In this document: piece after piece, positions 1 to 10,453 of the stretch | How the letters are laid out: each line of letters opens with the position of its first letter | Numbering within the stretch: position 1 is the first letter of the stretch | DNA from: Heterodera schachtii | Lineage: Eukaryota; Nematoda; Chromadorea; Rhabditida; Heteroderidae | Assembly: GCA_023374025.1 (NCBI GenBank) | Contig: SIJG01000160.1 | Location: forward strand, 43,406 to 107,405 | Reading direction: 5' to 3' | DNA length: 64,000 nucleotides | Program-made: the position numbers and the translations under genes | The notes under the pieces: model-generated | Told to the model about the DNA's origin: nothing | Database searches by the model: none | The model's input: the letters and a program-made list of their open reading frames with translations, nothing else

Positions 1-133
1 TGCATTTGATGCGGATGTCCAACCGATTTTGGGTATTTTTGTCCGTGAAATTTGGCCTATTTTTGCGAAAAGCATTCGTCATTTGGGTTTTCACGATGCC
101 AATGCTTTGGACAATTTGCGTCGTCTCACATCG
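1..133 (+). pseudogene. F-box-like family gene fragment (central exon, first half)
   Basis: Translation contains IWPIFAKSIRHLGF and LDNLRRLTSPT, the same segment as in the intact family member at 2446-3629. The window starts inside the exon. Homology stops at about 133, where unrelated sequence with ACCCGGACCCGG-type repeats begins. The next expected residues (FLTDL.QLNSID) reappear only at about 1632. This is therefore a broken copy, or one split by the foldback element at 279-1005 and other insertions. No function beyond family membership can be inferred. Confidence 0.7.
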
Positions 134-278
134 CCAACAATAACCGGTTTTTTCACTACCCGGACCCGGTTTTTTGAAAATCCAATACCCGGTACCCGAC
201 CCGGTAGGTCCGGGTCCAACCGGGTATTAAAATAGACTGGTAAGAATGGGGGTCTGGGTGAAAATTAGTGAAGAAAAT
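134..278. repeat. CCGG-rich spacer, possible transposon end
   Basis: Contains repeated CCCGG/CCGGGT words (ACCCGGACCCGG, GGTACCCGACCCGG). A similar CCCGGGCCCG block lies at 22717-22750 and again at 28396-28430, which suggests the end of a dispersed element. No coding potential is seen. Confidence 0.35.
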
Positions 279-1005
279 GGGTCGTGGTCACTTCGGCGCG
301 GCCACTTCGGCGCGGGTATTTCGGCGCGAGGTTTTTTCGGCGCGAGCATTTTCGGCGCGGGCTTTTTCGGCAACGGCCACTTCGGCGCCCTATATAAAAT
401 GGCTTTTTCGGCGCCAATGTTTAAAAATCCCAAAAAATTTTCAAAAAAATTTTAATTTGCCTTTCATTGAGCATATAACTTATGCCATTTTCTTTCAAAG
501 TACCGTGCTAATGCAATGGTGAGCATTGGTGCATAATTGTGGTCCCAAATTAACTTTTATATTTTGGTTCAAAATCACCAATCGGTTGGTTTTCGAGGGT
601 GTTGATCACAATCTGACCATAGGCTTGCCTAATTCAGAACCCCGGACTCAAATTTCGAATATTTATGTTGAATTTGACTTAAAAATTACAAATTGACCAG
701 GTATTAGATGGTACACAACACTGCGAAAAATTTTTTTTAACTTTTTCTCGAAATTAGTCTGTATGTAGTTCACATCAGGAAATTTTTTGCTTTTGATAGG
801 GTTTTCTCCAGATTTTGAAAAATTTTTTGAAAATTTTTTCGGCGCCGAAAAAGCCGTTTTACATAGGGCGCCGAAATGGCCGCGCCGAAGTGGCCGCGCC
901 GAAAAAGCCCGCGCCGAAAAAGCGCGCGCCGAAAAAACCTCGCGCCGAAAAACCCGCGCCGAAGTGGCCGCGCCGAAATGGCCGCGCCGAAGTGGGCGGT
1001 TCCCG
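279..1005. mobile_element. Foldback transposon A with TTCGGCGCG tandem-repeat arms
   Basis: The left arm (about 279-456) is a run of degenerate units of the form TTTTTCGGCGCGGG or CACTTCGGCGCGG. The right arm (about 806-1005) is the same run in reverse complement. Each arm ends internally with a matching GGGCGCC...AAAATGGC-type block and an AT-rich tail. The 350-bp centre (457-805) has no convincing ORF. Long ORFs in the arms are artefacts of the repeat. The architecture matches elements B, C, D and F below, but a clear target duplication was not found here. Confidence 0.75.
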
Positions 1006-1436
1006 AATGGAAAAGCATAGAAAGGGCGCCTAAGCAAAAGGAAAGCCAAATATGGAATTTTAGCATTATTTCGAAGTTTTAGTGGGGCTGGCTGATGGGG
1101 TATATTTGCAATTAAAATTAAAAAATCCATTGAAAATTTTCATCTTAGCAACGCCGGCCAATGGTAAAGAGATTCGATACGATGTAACAAGAAAAACGTA
1201 CAGAATTCTCGAAGACATTACGGCAATAAAAATAACCGGGGAAATTATTAGCGAATTTATGAAAAGGGATGAGGAGGAAAATGCCATTTTATAGGCAAAA
1301 TGATTCGTTTTTATTCATTTAGTCTGTACTTGCTCCTCATGGCAATTCAAATTTTACGCAAATCATTGAAAAAATTTTCTTCCTTTTTTCGTGACTTAAA
1401 AATTTTTTGATTTTTCAATTTTAATTTGATTGGATT
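1006..1436. other. Unassigned, includes a 70-codon ORF of unknown status
   Basis: A plus-strand ORF at 1082-1294 begins MGLADGVYLQLKLKNPLK and has a protein-like composition. It has no recognisable domain and no splice context I can defend. It lies between an F-box fragment and a foldback element and may be a captured or decayed exon. The rest is AT-rich. Confidence 0.3.
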
Positions 1437-1803
1437 TGCAACGACATTTGGATGGATATGTCCCCGCATTTTGACCATGCTCAACTCGGACTCAAATTGG
1501 CACTTCTTTCGCCACGTTTCGATGGTTTAGTGGACACGCATTTCAACAGCAAAAACGAATTGACAATTTGGCGAACAATTAAAAAAGATGGGAACAGCAG
1601 AAGCAAAACTTTCTGTGGAAACGAATCGCAATGCCAATTTTCTCACCGATCTCAATCAGTTAAATTCAATCGATTTCATTGATTTGTTGCCCGCGGTGAT
1701 CGCTGATGATGGGCCAAATGCAACTGATCGCCAAGCGCTGTCCAAATGGTTGAACATTCCGAGAAGCGAAAAAAAATTTTTTTTTTCTACCAATTATTTC
1801 TAG
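1437..1803 (+). pseudogene. F-box-like fragment with internal deletion
   Basis: The F-box-like segment NDIWMDMSPHFDHAQLGLKL continues through ALLSPRFDGLVDTHF into NELTIWR. The frame then changes, and the sequence jumps directly into the central exon (FLTDLNQLNSID, then VIADDGPNAT, then ALSKWLNIP) before running into a poly-T tract and a stop. In the intact member at 2446-3629 about 100 residues separate these two segments. This copy has lost the end of the F-box exon, an intron and the first half of the central exon. Confidence 0.7.
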
Positions 1804-1844
1804 AGCTCGGTATTTTGAAAAAAGCCTGAACACATTTCAGCCGA

Positions 1845-1960
1845 GTGTTCAATGACATTTGGACGGACATTTTCCCATTTTTTGACCATGCCCAACTTGG
1901 TATCCAAATTGCGTTGCTTTCCGGCCGTTTCGATGCGTTGGTGGACACGCACAATACTTA
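1845..1960 (+). pseudogene. F-box-like N-terminal exon fragment
   Basis: Reads FNDIWTDIFPFFDHAQLG, then IQIALLSGRFDALVDTH, in one frame, preceded by a possible acceptor (TTTCAG region). It stops abruptly after the VDTH position where other copies continue with DGKNELTIW. It is a third partial copy within 2 kb, indicating repeated local duplication and truncation. Confidence 0.65.
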
Positions 1961-2445
1961 AAGGCTAATTAGTCTTAACACAGCACCCCTTTTCAGGTAC
2001 ATCGACCACGATATCACTGGATTTTGTTTGGCTCCAGAAAAGTTTAAATAATTTTTGATGATTGAAGCATAAGTTTTGAAATTTTGCCGGCGGCGTCTAT
2101 TGGCACCGCAGGGGAACACCCTATGTTCCCCAGGGATTTTTGGAAAGGGGTTTAAACAAAGTGGTATGACATAAAAGGCATAACTGATCATGAATCTGGC
2201 ATCTATTCGGGCGGTTTCGAATCCCAGACAATAAAACCAATAAAGTGGATTTTGAGCAGCAATATAAATTTATGAAGCAACAAAGCATTTTTGATGAGAG
2301 AAAATGAGAGAGCAACAAATCAACAAATAAATATCGGTAATTATTTTTCGTTGCTTTCATTCGTCCGCTTTTTCTTCCGTTGGTGGCGAAAATGGCCTTA
2401 AATTGAGTTTTATTTTCAATAAAACCAAATGCTGTTTGCTTCTGC
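1961..2445. other. Downstream flank of the intact F-box-like gene
   Basis: No gene seen. The part at 2300-2400 (TCCGCTTTTTCTTCCGTTGG and neighbours) resembles 12600-12770, which lies at the same place downstream of the minus-strand copy at 12834. It is therefore probably the shared 3' flank of this gene family. A CATTCGGGCGGTTTCGAATCCC-like stretch near 2205 resembles the centre of the short transposon at 21570. Confidence 0.45.
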
Positions 2446-3629
2446 TTACCCAAAACAATTTTTGCCTCCCAACAAAGCAAATTGGACATCGTTCAAATTG
2501 TCCAAATTTTCGTCGTTTTCCCACTGAATCGCCGCCGTCTCCTCAATTGGGCATCGCTTCAACAGCCAATTAAAAGTGTCTTCATTTATTAGTGTCAGCT
2601 TTTCTTTGGTTCGTTCGTTCACCGATTCAAATGGCTCAGTTGGCATTGTTCTCACATGATCAATTCGAATAATGTAACTGACGGAAGAAATGGCACGGAG
2701 AAATGCCTAAACAAAAAGAAAATGCAAATTAAAGGCAATCAATCAGTCAGTCAGTCGTCTAATGAATTATGGCCGGCCACCTCTTTCAAATTGTTGACCC
2801 ATTCAAGAATTGATCCATCAAAATAATCAAAGAAACGCAATCGCTTTGGTTGTCCATTTTTGCTCGGCGTGTGCAACCATTTGGACAACACTTGGCCAGC
2901 AGTTGCATTTGGCCCATCATCAGCAATTACGTCGGGTAATAGAACACCAGAATCGATTGAATTCAGATGCTTGAGATCGGTGAGAAATGTTGGTGAAGTG
3001 TGACGACGCAAATTGTCCAAATGATCGCGACCGGCAATGCCCAAATGGCGAATATTTGGCGCAAAAATGGGCCAAATTTGACGGATAAAAACATTCCAAA
3101 TTGGCTGAGTATCACTTTCATTTCCGTATGAATGCACATACAATTTCAATTTGGTGCCCATTCTGTCCCAAATTTGCTTGTTGGAACGGAGAAATGCAAT
3201 GACGGAATAGTCAATGTAGCTGAAAAGGGAACAACATACAGAAAACTTTCTAACACACAGAAAATGACGCATTTACTCAATCCGAAGGTTCTTAAAGCGG
3301 ATTTTGTTGGGTAGCGGACGGTCCGGCAGAGGAAAACGCACACCTTTGCCATCGATCCATACAAACAGTTTCGCTTTTGGTTCTGGTCCAATGCCCTCGC
3401 AAATTTCGATTGGTCGACAAATTGTCAATTCCGTCGTTTTGCCAGCAAAATGCGCGTCAATTAAAACATCGAAACGGTCAGAAAGTAATGCCATTTTGAG
3501 TCCAAGTTGGGGACGGTCAAAAGATGGGAGAATGTCCATCCAAACGTCGCCACAAATCCAACTGAAACATGAAAACAAAAATGGGAAAATGAAAAATTTA
3601 ATTTGATTAATTCATTACCGTCTGTTCAT
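2446..3629 (-). CDS. F-box-like protein, cyst-nematode expanded family (intact copy)
   Basis: Four exons on the minus strand rebuild one open frame of about 331 codons: 3629-3619 (ATG AAC AGA CG), 3561-3277, 3219-2781 and 2706-2446. All introns are GT-AG and 51-74 bp long. The N-terminal exon carries the F-box-like helix pattern DVWMDILPSFDRPQLGLKM. The third exon has YIDYSVIAFLRSNKQIWDR, IWPIFAPNIRHLGI, LKHLNSID and VIADDGPNAT with GQVLSKWLHTP. The last exon has EPFESVNERTKEKLTLIN and LLKRCPIEE. F-box proteins usually recruit substrates to SKP1-cullin ubiquitin ligases; for this divergent family that role is inferred, not shown. It is the only copy here without a visible break. A TATA-like stretch lies near 3695-3710. 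Confidence 0.75.
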
Positions 3630-3777
3630 TTTTTGTTCCAATTTTAGTGCACACTTTTCCCTTTTTCCAATTGATCGGTGTCTTTTGAAACAGAATTTTA
3701 CTTTTATACTTTAAATAAATATTAAAAAAATTAATGATTTGTTTTTTAAAAATAAAATTTTACGAAATAAATATTGT
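3630..3777. promoter_or_regulatory. Upstream region of the intact F-box-like gene
   Basis: AT-rich 150 bp between the start codon at 3629 and the target duplication of foldback element B. The insertion sits only about 150 bp upstream of the start, so the element may have displaced or replaced upstream regulatory sequence. A TTTTATACTTTAAATAAA stretch near 3700 could serve as a TATA region for the minus strand. Confidence 0.3.
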
Positions 3778-3785
3778 CGGAATCA

Positions 3786-4657
3786 CGGTCTACGTCAGTT
3801 GGGCCCTCACGATTGGGCCCCCACGTTTGGGCCCTCGCGTTTGGGCCCCACACGTTTGGGCCCCAGTACGTTTGGGCCCCACACGTTTGGGCCCCAATAA
3901 AAATTTTTCAAATTTCCAAAAATAATATCAATATTAAAAAAAAAATTTATCAATGATTCATTGGTAATTGCAATTAATGCCTTTCAAATATTCAATGACA
4001 CGGGGAACGGTTAACATAATTGTGATTACAAGTTTTTTGTGGCAGCTTATGAAAATTATTTGTTCTTTCGTCATTGCTTAGCGTTCTGCGCGCATTACAG
4101 AGGGCGCTTCCATCATTTCAACAGCACGTCTTTTGGTGGCTGTCGTGAATTTTTGCGCAATGACGCGACTTGGATCCCGTTCATATGTGTGTGATGTCGC
4201 CATGCGGCTGAATTCATCTCGAAGTAAAGTCCAAATCCGTCCTTTGCATTTGTTGACACCGTTGTTCTTGAACTCCCATCGCCAAAATTAGTTGTTCCAT
4301 CGGCACTTGTCTTGGTAAGTGTAGAGATGGCTACCATGCTGTAGCTTTGGGCTATTCTTTTGTGTTAATTTGCTGTTGCATACTGTAAGAATGATATTAT
4401 TATCTTTAAAAACGTAAAACATAACATTTTGATAACAAAATTTGATTCAAATTGTAACTAATTTTGTTTTTTTTAATATTGATATTATTTTTGGAAATTT
4501 TATTAGTTTCAATAAAGAATTTTTTGTAAATTTGAAAAATTTTTATTGGGGCCCAAACGTGTGGGGCCCAAACGTGCTGGGGCCCAAACGTGTGGGGCCC
4601 AAACGCGAGGGCCCAAACGTGGGGGCCCAATCGTGAGGGCCCAACTGACGGGTTCCG
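3786..4657. mobile_element. Foldback transposon B, GTTTGGGCCCC arms, 8-bp target duplication
   Basis: Begins CGGTCTACGTCAGTTGGGCC and ends with the reverse complement of CGGAACCCGTCAGTTGGGCC. The arms are tandem units around ACACGTTTGGGCCCC (left 3797-3897, right 4548-4645). Each arm continues inward into a matching AT-rich stretch containing AATATTGATATTA-type sequence. The flanks 3778-3785 and 4658-4665 are both CGGAATCA, a perfect 8-bp target duplication. The core has no transposase ORF, so the element is non-autonomous. Its termini match element D (11658-12041), placing both in one family. Confidence 0.88.
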
Positions 4658-4665
4658 CGGAATCA

Positions 4666-4957
4666 CTTTTTTGTTTTTTGCGATTTTATAATGCAAGATT
4701 TTAATAGGACAATTTTTTTTAGCTCCTAACCCACCTAAGTTTTAAAATTTTCACAATGGTGCGTGCGGGTACGGTAACAAATCGGGGTGGACGGATAATT
4801 TGGCATAAAAAATGCATTTCTAATGAAACTAAGAATGTTTAGGTAATTTGAATGCTTCTTTAAAAAGTTATGCTGCATTAAAAGTGCCAAAATATTTTAT
4901 GGTCGTGTAGTGTTGTGAACTGCAATAGAGCCAAAATGCCTTTAATTAGGTTATTAC
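4666..4957. other. AT-rich spacer, no gene seen
   Basis: Sequence between foldback element B and the F-box-like pseudogene at 4958. In an intact gene the central and last exons would be expected here, but neither is recognisable, so the 3' half of that copy is missing. Confidence 0.4.
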
Positions 4958-5305
4958 TCAATCTTGAGATTGTCAAAACGGATTTTGTTGGGCAACGGAT
5001 GGTCCGGCAACAGAAATTCCATCCAATAGACCAATAGTTTTGGTTCAATGTCTTTGCGAATTGTAATTGCTTGCACTCCAAATTGTCAATTCGTTTTTTC
5101 CATCAAAATGCGCGTCCACCAAAAAATCGAAACGGTCGGAAAGCAATGCCAAATTGAGTCCGAGTTGAAGACGGTCAAAGAAGGGCAGAATGTTCATCCA
5201 CACGTCGCTACAAATCCAACTGAAATGCGTTAAAAAAACTTAGTGTAACCTAGAAATTTTCAAGTTAAAAATTCCTTACATTTTCTTTGAACGTCGTCGG
5301 TTCAT
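4958..5305 (-). pseudogene. F-box-like gene, 5' exons only, frameshifted
   Basis: Exon 1 (5305-5280, MNRRRSKK followed by AT|GTAAGG) and exon 2 (5219-4958) are present. Exon 2 begins IWICSDVWMNILPFFDRLQL and runs through ALLSDRFDFLVDAHFDGKNE. The frame breaks just after ELTIW, then resumes as ITIRKDIEPKLLVYWMEF and LPDHPLPNKIRFDNLKIE in another frame. The downstream exons are absent. It is the minus-strand half of a divergent pair with the gene starting at 5570. Confidence 0.75.
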
Positions 5306-5569
5306 TTTTCGCCAATTAGCTGAGCACACTTGTAATTAATTAGGCGTAAATTATGGTTGTAAAATGACATTAAATGTCAATTTTCTATGCCTTTTATATG
5401 ATTTTTCCCTCATCGGTACTCAAATGTACGCTAATACCCTTTTTTCACCACTATCGGTACTCAAATTTTACTATAAAAATGCCCTTGTTTCTTCTTCCCC
5501 TCCTCATTCCATTCATTCGCTCATTCATTTTTAATCGAAATTTTCCCCGCTCATTTTGTTGCTGCAAAA
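5306..5569. promoter_or_regulatory. Divergent promoter between two F-box-like genes
   Basis: This 264-bp interval separates minus-strand start 5305 from plus-strand start 5570. TATAAAA at 5472-5478, followed by TGCCC and a pyrimidine tract, lies about 98 bp before the plus-strand ATG. The paralogous divergent interval 18843-19088 has TATAAAA plus TGCCC at 19014, about 75 bp before its ATG. The conserved placement supports a core promoter and shows that the divergent pair was duplicated as a unit. ATCGGTACTCAAAT occurs twice (5413 and 5453). Confidence 0.55.
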
Positions 5570-6470
5570 ATGCCTTCTTCAGCACTTCGGTACGTTTATT
5601 GTTTCTTTATTTTTTGTTTTCTGACGTTTCGCATTTCTTTTGCCAATTTTTGTTGCCAAAATTGCAAGATAAAAATTTTAAACAATTTCAAAACCAATTT
5701 TGAAGGATTTAGCATTCAATTTAATTTTTTTAATCCCTCGCTTTCATTGCTTTTCCCTCCCTTTAATTCATTCATTTGCCCAATTCATTTTTCAGTTTGT
5801 GTGCCGTGACTTTACTGTTGGTTAGCTGTGGCAGCATTCTTTGGTTCTTTTCTGATCATGTCAAAAAACGACGACGCCCTCACAAAGAAATGTAAAATAA
5901 ATTAAACAGAAAATTAAAAAAAAATTTTCAATTTTTCAGCTTTATTTCTGCCGATTGTTGGCTTTTGGTGTTCGACTTCCTTTCGCCTTCCAAACTTGGC
6001 CTCGAAATTGCAATGATTAGCCGTCGATTTGATCTCCGAGTGGACGAACATTTCAAGACGCGCAAATGGGCATTGAACAACAAATTGCTAATCCAATGGG
6101 ACATTCAAGAAAATGGAACGAAGAAAATGCAAATTGTCAAATCCGATGGAAATCCATTGCCAATTCCGCAAGAACCGTTGCCGAACAAAGTCATCGGAAT
6201 CAGCGGACACATTCGGATCATGTAAAAATGTTTATTGTTAGATCAGCGCATAGGCAAACGCTTGGCTTCGGGGGGGGGGGGGGCTGAATTAAAGAATTCG
6301 CTGTTTAGGGGTGTTTTTTCATTTTTAGAAATCCTGAATTAGGAGGTGTGTTTTGTAGGGAAATAGAGCCGTTTTTCGCCAAAAAACCCCATTTTAGTGT
6401 CCATTTTTAAAAATTTGCCCATTTTTCTTGAAATTTTTATTTTTTTAGATTGGAATTTATTTGTGATCAC

Positions 6471-7158
6471 TAGGGTTGTAAATTATATGGACTAAAAAAC
6501 GCAAAATATGGACATAAAATATGGACTAAAAAAGGCCGAAATATGGATTAAAAGGCTCAAAAATGGCAAAATATGGACTAAAAATTGCCAAAATTTAAGT
6601 TTTAAATCCTCAAAAATTCCAAAAAAGGTTTATATATTCACTATTTGCTTAAATAATCTTAAAAAATACAATAAACAACCAAAAAATGGATTTAAAACCT
6701 AAAAATGAAAATTTTTTGTTGTCGTCCGTTGTTTAAAAAACAACTCCAAGTTTGCCAATTTCAAAAAAAAATTCCGCTTCTAAAAAAAAGAAAGATCGCA
6801 AAAAATGGTGAAAATATTTGTTAAAAATGCCAAAATGACAACAAAAAACTCAAATTTTTGTATTTTTTGTTATGTAATTTGTAAAAATTTCCAAAAAGTC
6901 GATCTTTAGGGGTGTATTTTTCGCTTTTTTTTGCATTTTTCTTGTGAAAATTTGCCAAAAATGGCCGAAATATGGACTAAAAAGGCAAAAATGGCGAAAT
7001 ATGGATTTATTCCCGAAAACCCCAAAAATATGGATTTATATGGACTAAAAACCTTCACCAAAACAGAAAATTTTAACGCAGAAATGCTATTTTTGAGCCC
7101 CTTTCTTCATAGCATATGCGCAGAAAAAATATGTTAATCCATATAATTTACAACCCTA
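6471..7158. mobile_element. Non-autonomous hAT-like element, 8-bp target duplication
   Basis: The terminal inverted repeat TAGGGTTGTAAATTATATGG is at the left, with its complement ending at 7158. Both flanks are GTGATCAC (6463-6470 and 7159-7166), an 8-bp target duplication. Such duplications with a TAGGG-type end are typical of the hAT superfamily. The interior has many copies of ATATGGACTAAAAA and relatives near both ends, like subterminal transposase-binding repeats. No transposase ORF is visible. It lies in intron 3 of the F-box-like gene beginning at 5570. Confidence 0.85.
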
Positions 7159-7282
7159 GTGATCACTTTTCAGGTACATCGATCAAAATGTGCTCACTTT
7201 TCTCCGCCATTTTCACCATTCTTTCGCCGCCACTTATACAGTGTATTTGGACATTATCACCAAAGACATTCGCATTTTGGAA

Positions 7283-7910
7283 CATACATGAACAAGGGGT
7301 GCGCCAGGGCGAGGGGCCCATACGACGGACGATTGGCGCAGGGGGGGTGCGCCAGGACCAATTTTTCGTACGAAGGCCCCCAAGTTTCCCCGGCGACGAC
7401 CTTTTTTTTTTTTTTTTTGCTATTCAGACCATTTTTTCTGCCGACTTTCCAAAAAAATTTTTCGGGAACAGGTGGGCCGGCGGTGCCGATAGGCGCCGCC
7501 GGGGAAAATTTTGCAAATTCGAGTGCCAATTTGTTAACAGATTTTCACCAAAAACTTCCAAATTTTGCGATTTTTTGGCAAGTCGACGACTTTTTTTTTT
7601 GTAAAAAAAAACGTTTTTTTTGCGGCGTGGTTTTTTTAAAACTTTTTGGGGGCCAGGGGGGGGGGTTCGGCGGCGCCGATAGGCGCCGCCGGAATTTTTT
7701 TTGTAATTTTGTATGAATTTCGCTAAGAAAATTGTGCAAATTTAAAATTTTCCCCCTTCGTTACGACCCCTTCCCCCCCCCCCCCACGACGACCCCCCCC
7801 CCCCCTCCTTTACAGCCCCCCCCCCTTTACGACGAACGAGGGGGGGGTGCGCCAGGCCTCTTACGACGAGGGGGGGGGGGGTGCGCCGGCGCACCCCTTG
7901 TTCATGTATG
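7283..7910. mobile_element. TIR element G inserted in an F-box-like exon
   Basis: Left end CATACATGAACAAGGGGTGC, with its reverse complement at 7887-7910. Both flanks read TTTTGGAA (7275-7282 and 7911-7918), an 8-bp target duplication. The paralogous gene at 20842 has the uninterrupted exon at this point, confirming insertion. Each arm also carries GGGGGGGTGCGCCAGG blocks. The core has two copies of a TAGGCGCCGCCGG palindrome (about 7489-7502 and 7678-7692) and long homopolymer runs. No transposase is encoded. Confidence 0.85.
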
Positions 7911-8224
7911 TTTTGGAATTTGTTTTGCACAACATTTGGCCATTGTTCCGTGATTCAATTCGTAGCTTTTTTTTGAACGCCATCGCTTTTCGTCGTATGT
8001 GTCAATTGGCCCCAACAATGCTCACCGATTGTCCGGCACTTCGTTTTGTCAATTCGGATGACGCCATTTTTCCCGAATTTCTGCCCGATGACAATGCCAT
8101 CATAGCATCGGATGGCGAAACGGTGGCCAAATGGCTTTTCACGCCAAGTCCGGATGGTGCGCCCAAGTGGCTCCAATGCCTTGTGAATTTATCGGTGGAT
8201 CAATGGACGGCTTCGGTGATTGTT

Positions 8225-8656
8225 GGAACGGGCCAATTCAGTCTGGCCAATTCAGTCTGGCCAATTAGTCTGAGCTAACTCAGTCTGAGCCAACTTTGAG
8301 AGTGTCAATATAACGTGTTAAGTTGTTGACCGATGAATATCCAACAATCTTGAGATCATTTAAAAGCTTTTTATAGGCTCTATTAGCCTCCTAATATTTA
8401 CAGGGAATGTTGAATTGTAAAAAAAGATAGAGACAGAAAAAAGCCTCAGAAATTTTCTGCTTTTTTTTTTTTTGCTGTTTTCAATCGACAATTTTTTTTT
8501 GTTTTGTGATCTGCTTAAGCACTTCGAATTAGCTCAGAAATATCCAGCTTTCGAATGATACCCAACAATGTTTGTTATACGTTTGGTCAACAAAGAAAAA
8601 GAATTGTAGCCTTTTTTTTTTACTTTGCTGAGACTGAGTTGGCCCGGGTTTTGCCG
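8225..8656. mobile_element. Foldback transposon E, CCAATTCAGTCTGG arms
   Basis: The left arm has three or four CCAATTCAGTCTGG-type units (8229-8292). The right arm has a single inverted unit (8628-8646). The interior carries an AGCTTTCGAATGATACC motif (8550) and a variant of its inverted partner (8352-8366). It lies at the exon 4 donor of the F-box-like gene beginning at 5570. The right end CCG is clear, but the left terminus and target duplication are not, so the boundaries are approximate. Confidence 0.6.
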
Positions 8657-9020
8657 TCCTATTGCATTGGTTTTTCTGTTATATTTTTGTCCATTATTTT
8701 TTAGGCATTTTCCAATGCTTCTTCACCACTGACTTTCCACATTCAATTGACGCTTTCGTCCAGCTTAATTGGCTTCGTCGTGGAATTTGATCTGATCAAC
8801 GAAGTGACTGGGGAGCAATTGGCACTGGAACAATATGACACAGATATTTTTGAGCTCTTCCGTTGTCCAATTGAATGGGATGATGAAAAATGGGACAATG
8901 TGTGGGAAGAATTGAGTGCTGCTCGACCGAGAGGGATTGACATTTGGATCGAGGAAGGCGGATTTGACGAGGGGTGAACAACAATTTAGCTAAAATGATC
9001 AATGCTTTTTTTATGAGAAT

Positions 9021-9146
9021 TACCGTACTTACTGAATTAGTACCTCCGGGGGTTCTAATTCAGAGGGGGGCTTTATTTTTCAACCACCCTCAAAAAGGGG
9101 CGGTGCTAATACAGAGGGTGTGGTTCTCTAATTCATTAAGTACGGT
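9021..9146. mobile_element. Short MITE with TA target duplication
   Basis: Inverted repeats TACCGTACTTACTGAATTAG and its near-complement bracket about 122 bp. The core has GAGGGGGG and AGAGGGTG segments. The TA dinucleotides at both edges fit a Tc1/mariner-type duplication. It lies just 3' of the F-box-like gene that ends at 8977. Confidence 0.6.
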
Positions 9147-9359
9147 AACTACAATATGCAGAGGAAAAAATCAAGAGCAAAAAATGCTCGAAAAATCATT
9201 GTTTTGTTTTAGATTCTCAGGCCATTAACTTTTTGAAAATTAACAAAAATGGGGCACAAAAAATTAAGGATTGTTAATTGGTTGGACTCATAAAATGCCA
9301 TTGGACCCATAAAGATTTAATTGAGCTTAAAATGCAATTTAAATCGTCATTTGTTCAGT

Positions 9360-9645
9360 CTTCTCGACGCCGCTTCTCCCGGACCAAGTGATCAGCAACA
9401 GCAGCAGTAGAAAATGAATTAATTAATTATTAATTGATGGTTAATTGATGCGATTATGATGACCGGAATGACATGTTGGCACTGTGCCATTTCAATATTG
9501 TATTGTGTATAATTTGTTTGTTTGTATATGTATTTGACATTTACTTGCTCTCAAATGTGTCCATTTCCATCATTGTATTTTATGTGTACGTAATTAATTC
9601 ATTGTGCGTAATTCGTTGGTACAAATGGCTTTTGCTAAAATTTCC
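9360..9645. repeat. F-box-gene 3' flank block, copy 1
   Basis: Contains CGACGCCGCTTCTCCCGGAC, GTTGGCACTGTGCCATTTCA and TTGACATTTACTTGCTC in this order. The same block occurs at 12150-12420, 21960-22220 and 27640-27900. Three of the four copies lie downstream of a plus-strand F-box-like gene. It marks the duplicated unit and is non-coding as far as I can see. Confidence 0.65.
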
Positions 9646-10453
9646 GACATTTTTAAAAAACTGTTATAGACTTCAAAAGCTTTCAATTGATACTAAAAAT
9701 ATGGGCATGAAGAAAAATCATCAAAAAAAAATCCTTCGGTGAAATTTTCAAAATTTATGAGCTGTCATGGGGCGAGAACATTTCAAAATTTCAATTTGAA
9801 AAGTTTTTAAAAGGGTAGGTTCTTTAAAACAAAAATTTGGCATTTCTGCTAGCCTACGAGTTTTCCTTAAAATTATTTTAGAGTCAAAAAATTGTTGCCA
9901 AAAAATACGGAAAAATTGACTCTTAATTTGGCAATTTTGACGCTGTGCCAACAATTTTTTTGTAAGAAAGTTCGTATAATATTTGAAATTTGCAGGCCAA
10001 TAGAGAAAAATCATTAAAACTACTGAAATGCGAAACCAAAAAAATGAATTTAATTAAGAGGCCGCGGAAAAAAGTGATGAAAATTCAATAATATATATTT
10101 ATAAATTATTAAACGGTTTTTTTTTGATTATTTTAAATAATTTTTTTACATTTTTACGGTCAGTAATTTAATCTAAAATAATTGCTTTAAAGACCCAATT
10201 TTTTTTTTGCATTTTTAAAAATAGTGACGTAATTTTGAATTTTGGGAATGGCATCGGCACCTGAACCAACCAACAAATTGCCAAAATTTGGGCAGAAAAA
10301 AAGTCTTTTACCAAGAATAAAAAATATTACAAAAAAAAAATTTGTAAAAATTCTCATCTACCCCTACTTTTGGTGCTGATTAAAAAAAGTCTTGTGGACC
10401 AATTTTGAGATTTATTTCTTGAAAAGAATTCATTTTTGAAGTGCCTTAATTTA
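9646..10453. other. AT-rich, nothing recognised
   Basis: Poly-A and poly-T rich sequence without consistent coding frames, inverted repeats or satellite structure. It ends at the target site of foldback element C. Confidence 0.4.

Larger units (their letters stand above)
5570..8977 (+). pseudogene. F-box-like gene of the membrane-anchored subtype, interrupted by three transposons
   Basis: Exons: 5570-5589 (MPSSALR), 5796-5891, 5940-6221, 7174 to about 8228, and 8705-8977. Exon 2 encodes a hydrophobic segment (LCAVTLLLVSCGSILWFF) followed by basic VKKRRRPHK. This predicts a signal anchor or signal peptide ahead of the F-box-like segment (CWLLVFDFLSPSKLGLEIAM, SRRFDLRVDEHF). Later exons contain YIDQNVLTFLRHF, IWPLFRDSIRSF, GETVAKWLFTPS and FDLINEVTGEQL with CPIEWDDEKW. 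A hAT-like element (6471-7158) sits in intron 3. Element G (7283-7910) splits exon 4 inside the ILEF codons. Foldback E (about 8225-8656) lies at the exon 4 donor. The coding sequence was otherwise good, so inactivation seems recent. Confidence 0.75.

Noticed and set aside
2195..2230. TTCGAATCCC resembling a tRNA B box.
   Set aside because: No A box or acceptor stem at the right distance; the sequence matches the centre of the short transposon at 21570.
7400..7920. Homopolymer runs as assembly gaps.
   Set aside because: The element has matching inverted ends and a perfect 8-bp duplication, so the segment is real, though run lengths may be inaccurate.
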